From contig NZ_JAAGLV010000017.1 in NCBI RefSeq assembly GCF_010548305.1, positions 124,001-188,000 on the forward strand: DNA of 64,000 nucleotides. Direction: 5' to 3'. The stretch's first letter is position 1. Every line of letters begins with the position of its first letter. Under the pieces are notes generated by a model that saw only the letters and a program-made list of their open reading frames with translations, did no database searches and was not told where the DNA came from. The stretch is from Streptomyces sp. SID13031. GTDB taxonomy: Bacteria > Actinomycetota > Actinomycetes > Propionibacteriales > Kribbellaceae. The position numbers and the translations under genes are program-made. Positions 1 to 8,781 of this stretch are shown piece by piece.

Positions 1-69
1 GAGCAGCAGGGGCATGTTCTGGGCTGCCCACCGCACGTCGGCATGGGTGAACTGGGAGAGGTCGTGCAT
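1..69 (-). CDS. 5' end of an unknown protein (cut by window edge)
   Basis: An ATG on the minus strand at 69 opens 23 codons that run off the left edge without a stop, beginning MHDLSQFTHADVRWAAQNMP. A GAAGGA Shine-Dalgarno-like stretch lies about 6 nt upstream. The gene is divergent from asd. The fragment is too short to assign a family, and it could be a chance open frame, but start, ribosome binding site and amino-acid composition agree. Confidence 0.5.
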   Translation of the reverse strand, partial: MHDLSQFTHADVRWAAQNMPLLL

Positions 70-288
70 GAGTGATCCTTCGCAGCGAAAGGAGAAGATG
101 ACGGTCGGCTCGGCTGGGACAGCCGTGGGCCTACTGGTACAGGTCGCTGCGGTACGAGTGGTCGCCGAAGATCACCGCGGCACGCACGGTCGACCGGCAC
201 TTTGCACTCGTCACCCTTCGAGAATAACTCATGCTCGTGGGGCCCACCGGATGGTGGACGCCCAGCCAGGCGGGCGCAGCCCTTCTAC

Positions 289-294
289 TAGGCT
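289..294 (+). promoter_or_regulatory. Putative -10 box giving a leaderless asd transcript
   Basis: TAGGCT ends 6 nt before the asd ATG at 301. A transcript starting 6-7 nt after this hexamer would begin at or next to the start codon, as in actinobacterial leaderless mRNAs. There is no strong Shine-Dalgarno sequence and no clear -35 box. Inference only. Confidence 0.35.
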
Positions 295-300
295 GTTTTC

Positions 301-1326
301 ATGCGAGTAGGAGTGTTCGGGGCCACAGGTCAGGTCGGCGGCGTGATGCGGCAGTTGCTGGTGGAGCGGGGGTTCCCGGTCGACGAGATCCGGTACTTCG
401 CCTCTGCCCGCTCGGCCGGTAGTCAGTTGGCGTTCGGCGACGAGAAGATCACCGTCGAGGATTCGGCGACCGCCGACTTCAAGGGACTCGACCTGGCGTT
501 GTTCTCCAACGGGAAGACGGCCTCCAAGGCGTTCGCCCCGAAGGTGGCCGCCGCGGGTGCCGTCGTCGTCGACAACTCGTCCGGCTGGCGGATGGACCCG
601 GAGGTCCCGCTGGTCGTTGCCGAGGTCAACCCGGGCGATCTCGACCACCTGCCCAAGGGCATCGTCGCCAACCCGAACTGCACCACGATGGCGGCCATGC
701 CGGTGCTGGCGCCGCTGCACCGCGAGGCCCGCCTCACCCGGCTGATCGTGTCGACCTACCAGGCCGTTTCGGGCTCGGGCGGCGTCGGCGTACGGGAGCT
801 GGAAGAGCAGACCCAGGCCCTCGCGTCAGATGCTGGTCGGCTGGCTCTCGGCACGGAGGGGATCGAGCTTCCGCAGCCGCAGGTGTACGCCGGTCCGATC
901 GCCTTCAACGTGCTCCCGCTGGCCGGCTCGATCGTTGCCGACGGCACCGGTGAGACCGACGAGGAGCAGAAGCTGCGCAACGAGAGCCGCAAGATCCTGC
1001 ACCTCCCGGATCTGCTGGTGGCCGGCACCTGCGTCCGCGTCCCCGTCTTCACCGGCCACTCGCTCAGCATCCACGCCGAGTTCGCCGATCCGATCACCCC
1101 CGAGCGCGCCACCGAACTACTGTCTGGCGCCCCGGGGGTCGAGCTCGCCGACCTGCCGACCCCTCTGCTTGCCGCAGGCAATGACCCGTCCTATGTCGGC
1201 CGAATCCGCCAGGACCAGTCCGTCCCGGGCAACCGCGGCCTGGTCCTCTTCATCACCAACGACAACCTCCGCAAAGGCGCAGCCCTCAACGCAGTACAGA
1301 TCGCCGAACTGCTCGCCCAACGCTGA
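301..1326 (+). CDS. asd: Aspartate-semialdehyde dehydrogenase
   Basis: NADPH-dependent cytoplasmic enzyme that reduces L-aspartyl-4-phosphate to the semialdehyde, the branch point to lysine/diaminopimelate, threonine and methionine. The 341-residue length is normal. The N-terminal GATGQVG is the Rossmann dinucleotide loop. The catalytic cysteine is Cys127 in NPNCTT, and His253 lies in the conserved RVPVFTGHS segment. In many actinobacteria asd follows the aspartokinase gene; here the upstream neighbour is an unrelated divergent fragment, so it is probably transcribed alone. A hairpin terminator follows immediately. Confidence 0.97.
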   Translation: MRVGVFGATGQVGGVMRQLLVERGFPVDEIRYFASARSAGSQLAFGDEKITVEDSATADFKGLDLALFSNGKTASKAFAPKVAAAGAVVVDNSSGWRMDPEVPLVVAEVNPGDLDHLPKGIVANPNCTTMAAMPVLAPLHREARLTRLIVSTYQAVSGSGGVGVRELEEQTQALASDAGRLALGTEGIELPQPQVYAGPIAFNVLPLAGSIVADGTGETDEEQKLRNESRKILHLPDLLVAGTCVRVPVFTGHSLSIHAEFADPITPERATELLSGAPGVELADLPTPLLAAGNDPSYVGRIRQDQSVPGNRGLVLFITNDNLRKGAALNAVQIAELLAQR

Positions 1327-1351
1327 CCGAGCCCACCACTGGTGGGCTCGG
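1327..1351. terminator. Bidirectional hairpin terminator between asd and the PNGase A-type gene
   Basis: A perfect 11-bp inverted repeat (CCGAGCCCACC / GGTGGGCTCGG) with a 3-nt ACT loop starts right after the asd stop and ends 6 nt before the stop of the convergent gene. There is only a short T run, as is common in high-GC actinobacteria, so it can serve both genes. Confidence 0.85.
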
Positions 1352-1357
1352 CCGCCT

Positions 1358-2983
1358 TTAGCAGCGGTAGTGGTCCTTGGTGTAGATGCCGTTGATGGCT
1401 GACAGGGTGTGGTCGTAGCAGCCGCCGGTGCCTGAGGCTCGGTAGCGGACGGTTTGGGTGCCGGTGGCGTGGCGTTGGTCGCGGGGGACGTTGTAGATCC
1501 ACGAGGCGCGGCCGTCGTAGGTCTCCTCCGTGCGCCGATCCGCCAGGGTCAGCGGGCCGAGACGGCTGGTGGTGTGGCTGCGGTCGGCCACGTCGAGGTC
1601 GGTGATCACGTCGTAGCCGTCGGGGATCGTTGCGTGGGGCAAGAAGCTGATGTACCCGTTCTTGCTGTAGGTCAGGTCGGTGCGATCGACCCGCAACCCG
1701 GTGGTGACGGTGGAGAGGTCGCGCCAGGATGCGTCGAGGGCGTCGCGCGACTCGCCCGCCTCCCAGACGTGCAGGCTGTCGTTGGTGAGTGAGCGCTCGA
1801 CAGTCGTACGGATGCGCCCGGCCGACGTGTCGACGTACCCGCTGATCTTGAGCGCCCGCGACGCCTTCGTCTGCACGGATCCCGCCGCGCCGCTGCTGCC
1901 GGTGACGTCGTCCGACTTGGTCAGCGGTGATACGGCGTACGAGGTCAGTTTGCCGTGGGTCTGCTTCAGGATCGGGTCGGTCCAGACGTGCAGGTTGGGC
2001 ACGGTGAACCACCCGCTCTGCCCGGCCGGTACGCCGACGACGTGGACGCGGAACTCGTGCGGCTTGCCGTCGCTGACCAGCCCGGCGAACGGCGTCAGGT
2101 CATAGGTCAAGGGTTTGATGTCGAAGGCGCGCGGAGCGGGGGAGGGGCGCCAGGAGTACGGGTTCGACCAGCCGCCCGTGTAGATGTAGGGATACGGCAG
2201 CGCGATCCCGGCGACCTTGCCGTCGATCTGTACTTCGACCTCACGGTACGGCGAGCCGTCCGGGCACGAGTAGCCCGTCGAGGCCGGCGCCGACGTGTCC
2301 CAGAACTCCTCGCACCCGCCGCCGGAGCCGGTCACGTAGACCTCACCGAGCAGGCGGGACGTGTTCCGCGGCAGCGTCGCAGTACCGATCAGGTCGGAGT
2401 CTTCGCGGCGCTGGTCCTGCAGGGGGACGACGGCGTTCGCAGTACGGGCTGCCGGGGCGCCGAGGCCGGTTGTGTAGAAGTCGAGCGTGACGACGATGTC
2501 GAGGACTCCGGTGTAGGTGTCGTTGACGACGTTGCCGAGCTCCATCACCACTGGTTGCGGGGTGCGCAGCAGCGGGCTGTACGAGGTGAGGTCCTTCTCG
2601 ACCTGCCAGCTGATGCCGTCGGCGCTCGGCTCGGGGGTCGAGGTGCGGAAGACGCCGACGCCGCCGATCGTGATGTGTCCGAGGCGGTCGTACTGGACGC
2701 CCTTGACCGAGCCCTGCATCCGCAGGACCACCTTCGACCACGGACCGCGGCAGGCGGCCGGTGGGGTGTAGGTGGAGGTGTACGGGTCGAAGTTCTTGAA
2801 GCCGTTCCGGACGATTTCCACCGAGCAGTGCCTGGTGTGCGGCACCGCGACGGGCGGGGCCGGCGTCCTGGGATCGGAGTAGTCGCTGCCGAACTCGCCC
2901 GGCGGCGGTTCAGCGCTCGCAGGCGACAGGAAGCCGAGGAATAGGACGGACAGTGAGAGGAGTGCCACAGACCGTGCGCGCAT
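1358..2983 (-). CDS. Secreted PNGase A-type peptide:N-glycosidase
   Basis: Resembles the peptide-N4-(N-acetyl-beta-glucosaminyl)asparagine amidase A family, which cleaves N-glycans from glycopeptides. The chosen start gives a classic Sec signal peptide: MRARS, a hydrophobic LLSLSVLFLGFL core and an ASA cleavage site. The mature part has the family-like pattern FDPYTSTYTPP, C..PW, DRLGHITIGGVGVFRTSTPEP and GISWQVEKDLTSYSPLL in the first 170 residues, followed by two beta-rich domains. About 541 residues. A longer start at 3031 exists but would extend the n-region and lacks a better ribosome site. The family is best known from plants, fungi and some soil bacteria, so an extracellular role on plant or fungal glycoproteins is inferred. 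Confidence 0.8.
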   Translation of the reverse strand: MRARSVALLSLSVLFLGFLSPASAEPPPGEFGSDYSDPRTPAPPVAVPHTRHCSVEIVRNGFKNFDPYTSTYTPPAACRGPWSKVVLRMQGSVKGVQYDRLGHITIGGVGVFRTSTPEPSADGISWQVEKDLTSYSPLLRTPQPVVMELGNVVNDTYTGVLDIVVTLDFYTTGLGAPAARTANAVVPLQDQRREDSDLIGTATLPRNTSRLLGEVYVTGSGGGCEEFWDTSAPASTGYSCPDGSPYREVEVQIDGKVAGIALPYPYIYTGGWSNPYSWRPSPAPRAFDIKPLTYDLTPFAGLVSDGKPHEFRVHVVGVPAGQSGWFTVPNLHVWTDPILKQTHGKLTSYAVSPLTKSDDVTGSSGAAGSVQTKASRALKISGYVDTSAGRIRTTVERSLTNDSLHVWEAGESRDALDASWRDLSTVTTGLRVDRTDLTYSKNGYISFLPHATIPDGYDVITDLDVADRSHTTSRLGPLTLADRRTEETYDGRASWIYNVPRDQRHATGTQTVRYRASGTGGCYDHTLSAINGIYTKDHYRC

Positions 2984-3090
2984 GTTGCGGAAACGTAATC
3001 GAGATGGTGCGCGTGGGCAAGCGAAGGCCATGGTCAGCGCTGGCTGCGGCTATTACTGTTCGGTTACTTGACCCCCCGTGGAGGCCAGAC

Positions 3091-4929
3091 ATGAAGCCCG
3101 TTGCAGACGGTCCTCAGCTCGCGTTGCTCAGCAACCGCAAGGAAGACCTTGCGCAGATGTTCCTCGATCGCGTCAGCTCGACGCCCGGCCGGGAGGCGTT
3201 CAGAGCGCCGACGGGCGACGGCGGCTGGCAGTCCGTGACCTGGCAGGAGACCGAGACCCTGGTACGGCGTCGCGCCGCGGGCCTGGTCGCGCTGGGCATC
3301 GAGCCGGAACAGCGGGTCGGGATTGCGGCCAGCACCCGGCTCGAGTGGGTCCAGTGCTATCTCGCCTCGATCCTCGCCGCGGCCGCCACGACGACGATCT
3401 ACCCGACGACGATGGCCGGCGATGTGTCGTACATCGTCGCGGACGCCGAAGTACGGGTCGTCTTCGCCGAGGACGCCACTCAGGTCGACAAGCTGCGCGA
3501 CCACAAGTCGGAGACGCCTTCGCTGCACAAGGTGGTGCTGCTCGACGGCGAACCCGACGAGCGCGACGGCGACTGGGTGATCACGCTGGCCGCCCTCGAC
3601 GCGCTGGGCGCGAAGTTGCTCGAGGAGAAGCCGTCGACGGTCGACGACCGGATCGCGCAGGTGCGTCCCGAGCACCTGTGCACGCTCGTCTACACCTCCG
3701 GTACGACCGGCCGGCCGAAGGGCGTCCGGTTGCCGCACTCGGTCTGGACGTACGAAGGTGCCGCTGTCGAGGGGATCGGGGTGCTCGGCCCCGACGACCT
3801 GCAGTTGCTGTGGCTGCCGTTGTCGCACGTCTTCGGACAGGTGCTGCTGGCGGTGCAGTTCCAGCTCGGTTTCGCGACGGCGATCGACGGGCGGGTCGAC
3901 AAGATCGTCGAGAACGCCGCCGCCGTCCAGCCGACCTTCATGGCCGCCGCGCCCCGCGTCTTCGAGAAGGCGCACGCGCGGATCGTGACGATGATGGAGG
4001 CCGAGGGCGGGGTCAAGGCGAAGCTGTTCCACTGGGCCTTCGGGGTCGGCGGGCGGGTGTCGGCGCTCCGGCAGCAGGGCAAGGAGCCGGGCGGCGTACT
4101 GGCCGCTCAGTTCTCGGTTGCCGACAAGCTCGTACTGTCGAAGATCCGGGCGCGGTTCGGTGGGCGGATCCGGTTCTTCGTGTCGGGGTCGGCCGCGCTG
4201 GACAAGAAGCTGGCGGAGTGGTTCCACGCTGCCGGGCTGCTGATTCTCGAGGGCTACGGGTTGTCTGAGACCGCTGCTGGGTCGACGCTGAACCGGCCGG
4301 ATCACTACCGGCTGGGGAGCGTCGGGCCGATCTTCCCGGCGGCGGAGTTCAAGATCGCCGAGGACGGCGAGATCCTGATCAAGGGGCCGGGGGTGATGAG
4401 CGGGTATCACAACCTGCCCGATCAGACGGCCGAGGTGATCGATGGCGACGGGTGGTTCCACACCGGGGACATCGGGCACTTCGAGGACGAGTTCCTCTTC
4501 ATCACCGATCGGAAGAAGGACCTCTTCAAGACGTCGGGCGGCAAGTATGTCGCGCCGCAGGTGATCGAGGGGCGGTTCAAGATGATCTGCCCGTACGCCA
4601 GCCAGTTCCTCGTCCACGGCAACCAGCGGAACTTCGTCAGCGCCCTGGTGACGCTGGACCCGGATTCCATCGTGCCGTGGGCCGCGCAGAACGGCCTTGC
4701 GGGCAAGTCGTACGCCGAGATCGTCACCTCGGACGCCGCTCAGAAGCTGGTTCAGGGGTACGTGGACGAGCTGAACGCCGGGCTCAACCGCTGGGAGACC
4801 ATCAAGAAGTTCACCATCCTCGACCGGGACCTGACCGTCGAGGGCGGCGAGATGACCCCGAGCCTGAAACTGAAGCGCAAGTACGTGGAGACCACGTACG
4901 GCGACCTCCTGGACAAGATGTACGACTGA
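3091..4929 (+). CDS. Long-chain fatty acyl-CoA synthetase (FadD15-like)
   Basis: ATP-dependent activation of fatty acids to acyl-CoA through an acyl-adenylate, in the cytoplasm. About 612 residues from the ATG at 3091, which has a GGAG site 8 nt upstream; earlier in-frame starts read through non-conserved sequence. Adenylate-forming motifs are clear: YTSGTTGRPKG near residue 200, YGLSETAA near 390, GDGWFHTGDIG near 455, and DRKKDLFKTSGGKYVAP with the catalytic C-terminal lysine region. The C-terminus matches the large long-chain group rather than the FAAL group found at 40329-41969. It stands alone between divergent and convergent neighbours. Confidence 0.93.
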   Translation: MKPVADGPQLALLSNRKEDLAQMFLDRVSSTPGREAFRAPTGDGGWQSVTWQETETLVRRRAAGLVALGIEPEQRVGIAASTRLEWVQCYLASILAAAATTTIYPTTMAGDVSYIVADAEVRVVFAEDATQVDKLRDHKSETPSLHKVVLLDGEPDERDGDWVITLAALDALGAKLLEEKPSTVDDRIAQVRPEHLCTLVYTSGTTGRPKGVRLPHSVWTYEGAAVEGIGVLGPDDLQLLWLPLSHVFGQVLLAVQFQLGFATAIDGRVDKIVENAAAVQPTFMAAAPRVFEKAHARIVTMMEAEGGVKAKLFHWAFGVGGRVSALRQQGKEPGGVLAAQFSVADKLVLSKIRARFGGRIRFFVSGSAALDKKLAEWFHAAGLLILEGYGLSETAAGSTLNRPDHYRLGSVGPIFPAAEFKIAEDGEILIKGPGVMSGYHNLPDQTAEVIDGDGWFHTGDIGHFEDEFLFITDRKKDLFKTSGGKYVAPQVIEGRFKMICPYASQFLVHGNQRNFVSALVTLDPDSIVPWAAQNGLAGKSYAEIVTSDAAQKLVQGYVDELNAGLNRWETIKKFTILDRDLTVEGGEMTPSLKLKRKYVETTYGDLLDKMYD

Positions 4930-4966
4930 CTGACCTGAGGTCCCCCCCACGCCTGCTCGCCGGTCC

Positions 4967-5024
4967 GCTCCTGTGTCGCCTGCTTGGTGAAGGCGACGGG
5001 TGTCGAGCGTGCGTGGCGGGGGTG
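4967..5024 (+). repeat. Dispersed intergenic repeat, copy A
   Basis: About 58 nt downstream of the acyl-CoA synthetase stop that aligns with 13995-14052 at roughly 80% identity, sharing GCTCCTG, GTCGCC, GAAGGCG, GGGTGT and GAGC in the same order. Within it GTCGCC and GGCGAC can form a 6-bp stem. Both copies sit shortly after a stop codon in the same orientation, so a 3'-UTR or degraded mobile-repeat origin is possible. Confidence 0.5.
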
Positions 5025-5057
5025 CTGGTGGATGGTGTTGGTGGGCCGGCGACCGTG

Positions 5058-5963
5058 TCAGGTGGTTGCCGCTGCCGGGCCGGTGAGCCAGCCGCGCCAG
5101 CGGAGGAGTAGGAGGGTGCCGCCTAGGAGTAGGGCGGGGATCCAATAGAGCAAGGCGGTTAGAGCGACTGCGCCGAAGGCGGCTGTCCAAGGGACGCCGA
5201 TTGACGCGAGGCCGGCGACGAGGGCGCCCTCTCGTGGACTTGCACCGTGTACGCCGGGGAGCGCACCGGCGAGCTGGCTGGCGCCGAAGACGGCGACCAG
5301 CTGGAGTGCCGACACCGAGTCTCCGACCGCGTGGAGTGCGCCGATCAGCAGGCCGAGGATTGTTGCCTGGTAGCCGACCGACAAGGCGATGCCGGCGATG
5401 AACACCTTGGGCGAGGGCCATGGCCAGCGGCCGGCCAGGCCGGGGTGGCGGTGGTTCACGATCAGCGCCGCTGCCAAGACGGCTGCGACGACGCCTAGCG
5501 CGACGATGAGCACGGTCAGCGGCAACGTCACCCCGGCCACGGCGACGGCGAACACGAGCCCGATCGTTCCGACGAAACGGTCGAGGGCGACCTCCGCGAC
5601 GGCGGGAGCACGCCGTACCCCCTTGCCCTCCAGCCGATGGATCCGCCACAGGTCGGCGCCGGCGTGCCAGGGGGAGATGAGGCCGAGGATCTCGCTCTCC
5701 GCATAGGCGCGAAGGTGCCAGCGGCGCGATTGGCCGCTGGTCGACAACGAGTGCCAGCGCAACGGGCACAGCACGTACTTGCCGATCGCGAACGGCAACA
5801 GGCCGATCACGGCGGGTAGTACCGCTGTGTGCGGAACCCGCTCGACGTTCCACAGCGAGAGTGCGACGGCGACCACGAGCGCGACGACCCGGACGGTGCG
5901 GCAGCTGACGATCGCCCATCCGTACCGCAGCAACGCGGCGAGCCGCCCTTGGCTGAGGGTCAT
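5058..5963 (-). CDS. YbhN/UPF0104-like integral membrane protein
   Basis: About 301 residues with roughly seven or eight hydrophobic helices and the layout of the lysylphosphatidylglycerol-synthase transmembrane (UPF0104/YbhN) family, whose members act as flippase-like or lipid-synthase membrane domains. The ATG at 5963 has a strong GGAAGGAG site 6 nt upstream; the longer open frame upstream is not plausible. Conserved-looking polar stretches are GLISPWHAGADLWRI and QLAGALPGVHGASPREGALV, similar to the loops of this family. No soluble C-terminal synthase domain is present, so lipid transport or a structural role is more likely than aminoacyl transfer. Confidence 0.7.
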   Translation of the reverse strand: MTLSQGRLAALLRYGWAIVSCRTVRVVALVVAVALSLWNVERVPHTAVLPAVIGLLPFAIGKYVLCPLRWHSLSTSGQSRRWHLRAYAESEILGLISPWHAGADLWRIHRLEGKGVRRAPAVAEVALDRFVGTIGLVFAVAVAGVTLPLTVLIVALGVVAAVLAAALIVNHRHPGLAGRWPWPSPKVFIAGIALSVGYQATILGLLIGALHAVGDSVSALQLVAVFGASQLAGALPGVHGASPREGALVAGLASIGVPWTAAFGAVALTALLYWIPALLLGGTLLLLRWRGWLTGPAAATT

Positions 5964-6154
5964 GGCGGCTCCTTCCAGGAAATCCGAACAGCCGCCAGGC
6001 CGCGAGCTGGCCGGGCGGGCCATTCGCTCAGACCATAGCTGGACAGTGGTAACCCCGCATCTCGCCTGGGACGTACGTTTCCCCTGTGACACCTGAGGCT
6101 TCCACCTCGACGCAATCACAGCTGTCCTGCGGTGAATCCCGCCAAGAGCCTGGC

Positions 6155-7525
6155 TCAGCGCTGGTTGGCCGCCAGCGCGCGTTCGAGCATTTCGGGGGTG
6201 CGGAGGGTGGCGGGGTGGGCTTGCATGCGGGTGACCGCGGCGAAGGCTGCGGCGACGGTCTTGTCGACGAGAGTGGCCTTGATGATCTGGCTCATGGCCC
6301 AGCGCTGGCGCCGGACGTCTTCGGGGACCTCGGCGCCGGTGATCAGGTCCTGCCGGGCCGCGTCGCCGCCGGCCGAGATCGCCCACGCGGCGTCGACGAC
6401 AACCTCCTGCAGAGCGAAGAAGCCGGCCGCTGGTACTTCCAGGTCAGGCTCGCCGACCAGGTACTCTGACAAGCAGGCGGCGTGAAATGCGGCCGAGCTG
6501 AGGCCCTGGCCGTAGATCGGGTTGAACGACGCGACGGCATCGCCCATCGCGACCAGCCGGGCGGGAAAGCGGGACAGGCCGGTGAAGTCGCGGCGCCTGC
6601 TGTCGGCCTGGTGGTAGGTCTGGATCCCGCGGGTCACGGCGCCGCCGGCCGCCTTCGCGAAGACCGGCGGCAGTTCGGCGCAGGTGGAGCGGAAGGACTC
6701 GATCGACTTCGCGGCCGGGTGATCGCCGTACGCCATCAGCATGACCAGCCATTGGTCGTCCTCGATCACGCTGAGGTGCGCCACGGTCAGCTCGAACGGC
6801 ATCGACTGCGCCGTGAACCGCTCGAGCACGCAGGCGATCTCCTGCTCCCAGGAGGACTCGGCCCGCTCGAAGAGTGCGGTCACATAGTTGATCCCGGTCT
6901 GCACCCTTCGCATCCGGGGCCGTTCATACCCGTCCTTCTCCAGCCAGGCCGACAACTTGGAGGCGCGACCCATCGCGTCGACCACGAAGGCTGCCGATAC
7001 CAGTTCGTCCCCGCACCGCACACCGCTGACTCCGACGTCATAGGCTAGTCCGGTCGCTTGGCCGGACACCGTGCTGACATTGGGCAGTGCAAGCACCCGG
7101 CTACGGATCCGGGCCTCGAGGAACGGCCGGGTCCCCAGCAACATCGCCGCCTCACCGGATGCAAGAGCCTGTTCGCGACCATCGTGATAGACGACCTGCT
7201 GATCGGGCCCGGCGAGATACCCACCCAACGCCTCGGCTTCCGCAGCAATCCCAGGAAGCCAGCGCTCGATCTGGGACAACCCACCCGGCAGCAGGACGTG
7301 CCCATGCCGATCCTGCGGTACGCCGGTCCGCGGCTGCGCCGCCGGCTCCGTCTGGTCGCGCTCGACGATGACCACCTCGCGGGCGTGATCGGCGAGAACC
7401 CGAGCAGCCAGCAACCCGGCGATGCTCCCGCCCACGACACAAGCCCGGTCGAACAACACCACCGGCCGCTCGGGCACCCCGGCCCGGTACAGCCGGTCGA
7501 ACACCGCGACCGCAGACTCGGTCAT
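6155..7525 (-). CDS. FAD-dependent oxidoreductase/monooxygenase
   Basis: About 456 residues. A GGSIAGLLAARVL FAD-binding fold starts near residue 31, followed by an acidic VIVERD end of strand 2. GDAVASFNPIYGQGLSSAA near residue 340 is the second FAD-contact motif of the PHBH/geranylgeranyl-reductase/halogenase-like superfamily. No membrane segment. The ATG at 7525 sits 5 nt after AAGGGG; a GTG two codons earlier is possible. Divergent from the SigK gene at 7733, and FAD oxidoreductases do occur near sigK loci in mycobacteria, so co-regulation is possible but not shown. Substrate unknown. Confidence 0.8.
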   Translation of the reverse strand: MTESAVAVFDRLYRAGVPERPVVLFDRACVVGGSIAGLLAARVLADHAREVVIVERDQTEPAAQPRTGVPQDRHGHVLLPGGLSQIERWLPGIAAEAEALGGYLAGPDQQVVYHDGREQALASGEAAMLLGTRPFLEARIRSRVLALPNVSTVSGQATGLAYDVGVSGVRCGDELVSAAFVVDAMGRASKLSAWLEKDGYERPRMRRVQTGINYVTALFERAESSWEQEIACVLERFTAQSMPFELTVAHLSVIEDDQWLVMLMAYGDHPAAKSIESFRSTCAELPPVFAKAAGGAVTRGIQTYHQADSRRRDFTGLSRFPARLVAMGDAVASFNPIYGQGLSSAAFHAACLSEYLVGEPDLEVPAAGFFALQEVVVDAAWAISAGGDAARQDLITGAEVPEDVRRQRWAMSQIIKATLVDKTVAAAFAAVTRMQAHPATLRTPEMLERALAANQR

Positions 7526-7732
7526 CCCCACCCCTTATCCGTCGTCTACCTACCTCCGAAAGATAGGGGATGGCAGCCGACAAAAGAGTGGGCCAGCGGA
7601 GGCCTTCCCACCCCCGGATAGATGACATGGCAGCCTTGTTTCCGGCCGCGGGCGGGAGAGCACCCCAAACGGCCTTGGCGTGATAGGAATCAGCCACCAC
7701 CTATCGTCATCGACGAGCAGGAGGGCTGATTC

Positions 7733-8332
7733 GTGAACGAAACCAGCGGCCTGCCTTGGCCGACGACCGGTGGGCATACGCCGCCGCCGCAGGACAGCGC
7801 GCTGATGGCTCGGATTGCTCGTGGGGACACCGAGGCTTACGGCACCTTGTACGACCTCCTGTCGCCCCGGGTCTTCGGCCTGGTCCGCCGCGTACTGCGG
7901 AACCCGGCGCTGTCCGAGGAGGTGACGCAGGAGGTGATGGTCGAGATCTGGCGGACCTCCTCGCGCTACGACCCGGCCCGCGGCTCGGTGAGCGCCTGGG
8001 CGTTGACGATGGCGCACCGGCGCGCGATCGATCGGGTCCGGTCGGAGCAATCCGCCAGCGATCGCGACCACGCCGCCGGATCCCGGTCCGCCGAGATCGA
8101 CTTCGACCAGGTGACCGATGCGGTCGCCAACAGGCTCGAGGCCGAGCAGGTACGCCGTTGTCTCGGTTCGCTGACCGAGTTGCAGCGGGAGTCGATCACG
8201 CTGGCCTACTACGAGGGACACACCTACACCGAGGTCGCGAGGTTGCTGGCGGCGAAGGTGCCGACCGTCAAGGCGAGGATGCGGGACGGCTTGGTGCGGC
8301 TGCGCGACTGCCTCGGCATCGCGGGGGAGTGA
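7733..8332 (+). CDS. sigK: ECF sigma factor, SigK type
   Basis: 199-residue extracytoplasmic-function sigma factor. Region 2 (about residues 28-95) contains SPRVFGLVRRVL, SEEVTQEVMVEIWR and GSVSAWALTMAHRRAIDRVR, very close to mycobacterial SigK. Region 4 (about 135-190) has LTELQRESITLAYYEGHTY and a helix-turn-helix. The GTG start has GGAGGG 7 nt upstream. The stop overlaps the next ATG (TGATG), as for a sigma/anti-sigma pair, but that second gene is broken, so the factor may lack its membrane inhibitor here. A SigK-like promoter occurs in the window at 11738-11764. Confidence 0.9.
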   Translation: MNETSGLPWPTTGGHTPPPQDSALMARIARGDTEAYGTLYDLLSPRVFGLVRRVLRNPALSEEVTQEVMVEIWRTSSRYDPARGSVSAWALTMAHRRAIDRVRSEQSASDRDHAAGSRSAEIDFDQVTDAVANRLEAEQVRRCLGSLTELQRESITLAYYEGHTYTEVARLLAAKVPTVKARMRDGLVRLRDCLGIAGE

Positions 8333-8629
8333 TGAACATGAGCGAAGACATCCACACGCTGGCCGAGGACGAGCAGACCCTGTTCGAGCAGCACCTGCCG
8401 CGCTGCGCGGCGTGCTACCGGCGGGATCGCCATCGACCAGTACCGGAAGAATGCGTCGGCTCAGCGCGCCACCGAGCAGATCGCCGCTGTCCTCGCACAG
8501 CCCGACCAGACGAAGATCCTGGCCGGCGGCGTGACCGGCAAGGTCGCCTTCGGCGTCACGGTGGAACCGAAGGGTGGGTCTCAGCAGCCGACGATGCCCG
8601 CCGCGCTGATGATCGCCATGACTGCCTGA
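8332..8629 (+). pseudogene. rskA: RskA-type anti-sigma factor remnant
   Basis: Overlaps the sigK stop. The first 30 codons keep the zinc-anti-sigma motif HLPRCAAC (H-x3-C-x2-C). The reading frame then shifts, and the +1 frame continues IAIDQYRKNASAQRATEQIA, AAVLAQPDQTKILAGG and finally GVTVEPKGGSQQP, which matches the extracytoplasmic C-terminus of RskA. The transmembrane helix and much of the periplasmic domain are missing. Total 298 nt against about 700 for an intact gene, and 298 is not a multiple of 3. If translated in the first frame it would run to 8673 with a non-homologous tail. Two deletions plus a frameshift are the simplest reading. Confidence 0.82.
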
Positions 8630-8781
8630 AGGCGGACAGCTCCCCCGACCGATGGCGATACGTCGGGCCGTGACACGCAGTAGCGGACGCGTTGACGGCC
8701 GGCTTCCAGCAGAATTGGAGCTGCTGGTCGAGCCGCTCCGGGCGAGTGCGATCCGGGCCTGGTGCTGGAGGTTCGCTGACG

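Noticed and set aside
3064..5919. 951-codon open frame on the minus strand opposite the acyl-CoA synthetase
   Set aside because: High-GC antisense shadow: Arg/Pro/His-rich, no domain, and it runs across a well-supported plus-strand gene and into the next.
8332..8673. A 113-residue functional anti-sigma factor in the first frame
   Set aside because: After the zinc motif the frame turns Arg/Pro/Asp-rich, while the true RskA tail is in the other frame.
8692..8781. Upstream TTG start for the HMA-domain gene
   Set aside because: No ribosome site and Ser/Gly/Arg-rich translation; GTG at 8782 has GGAGG.
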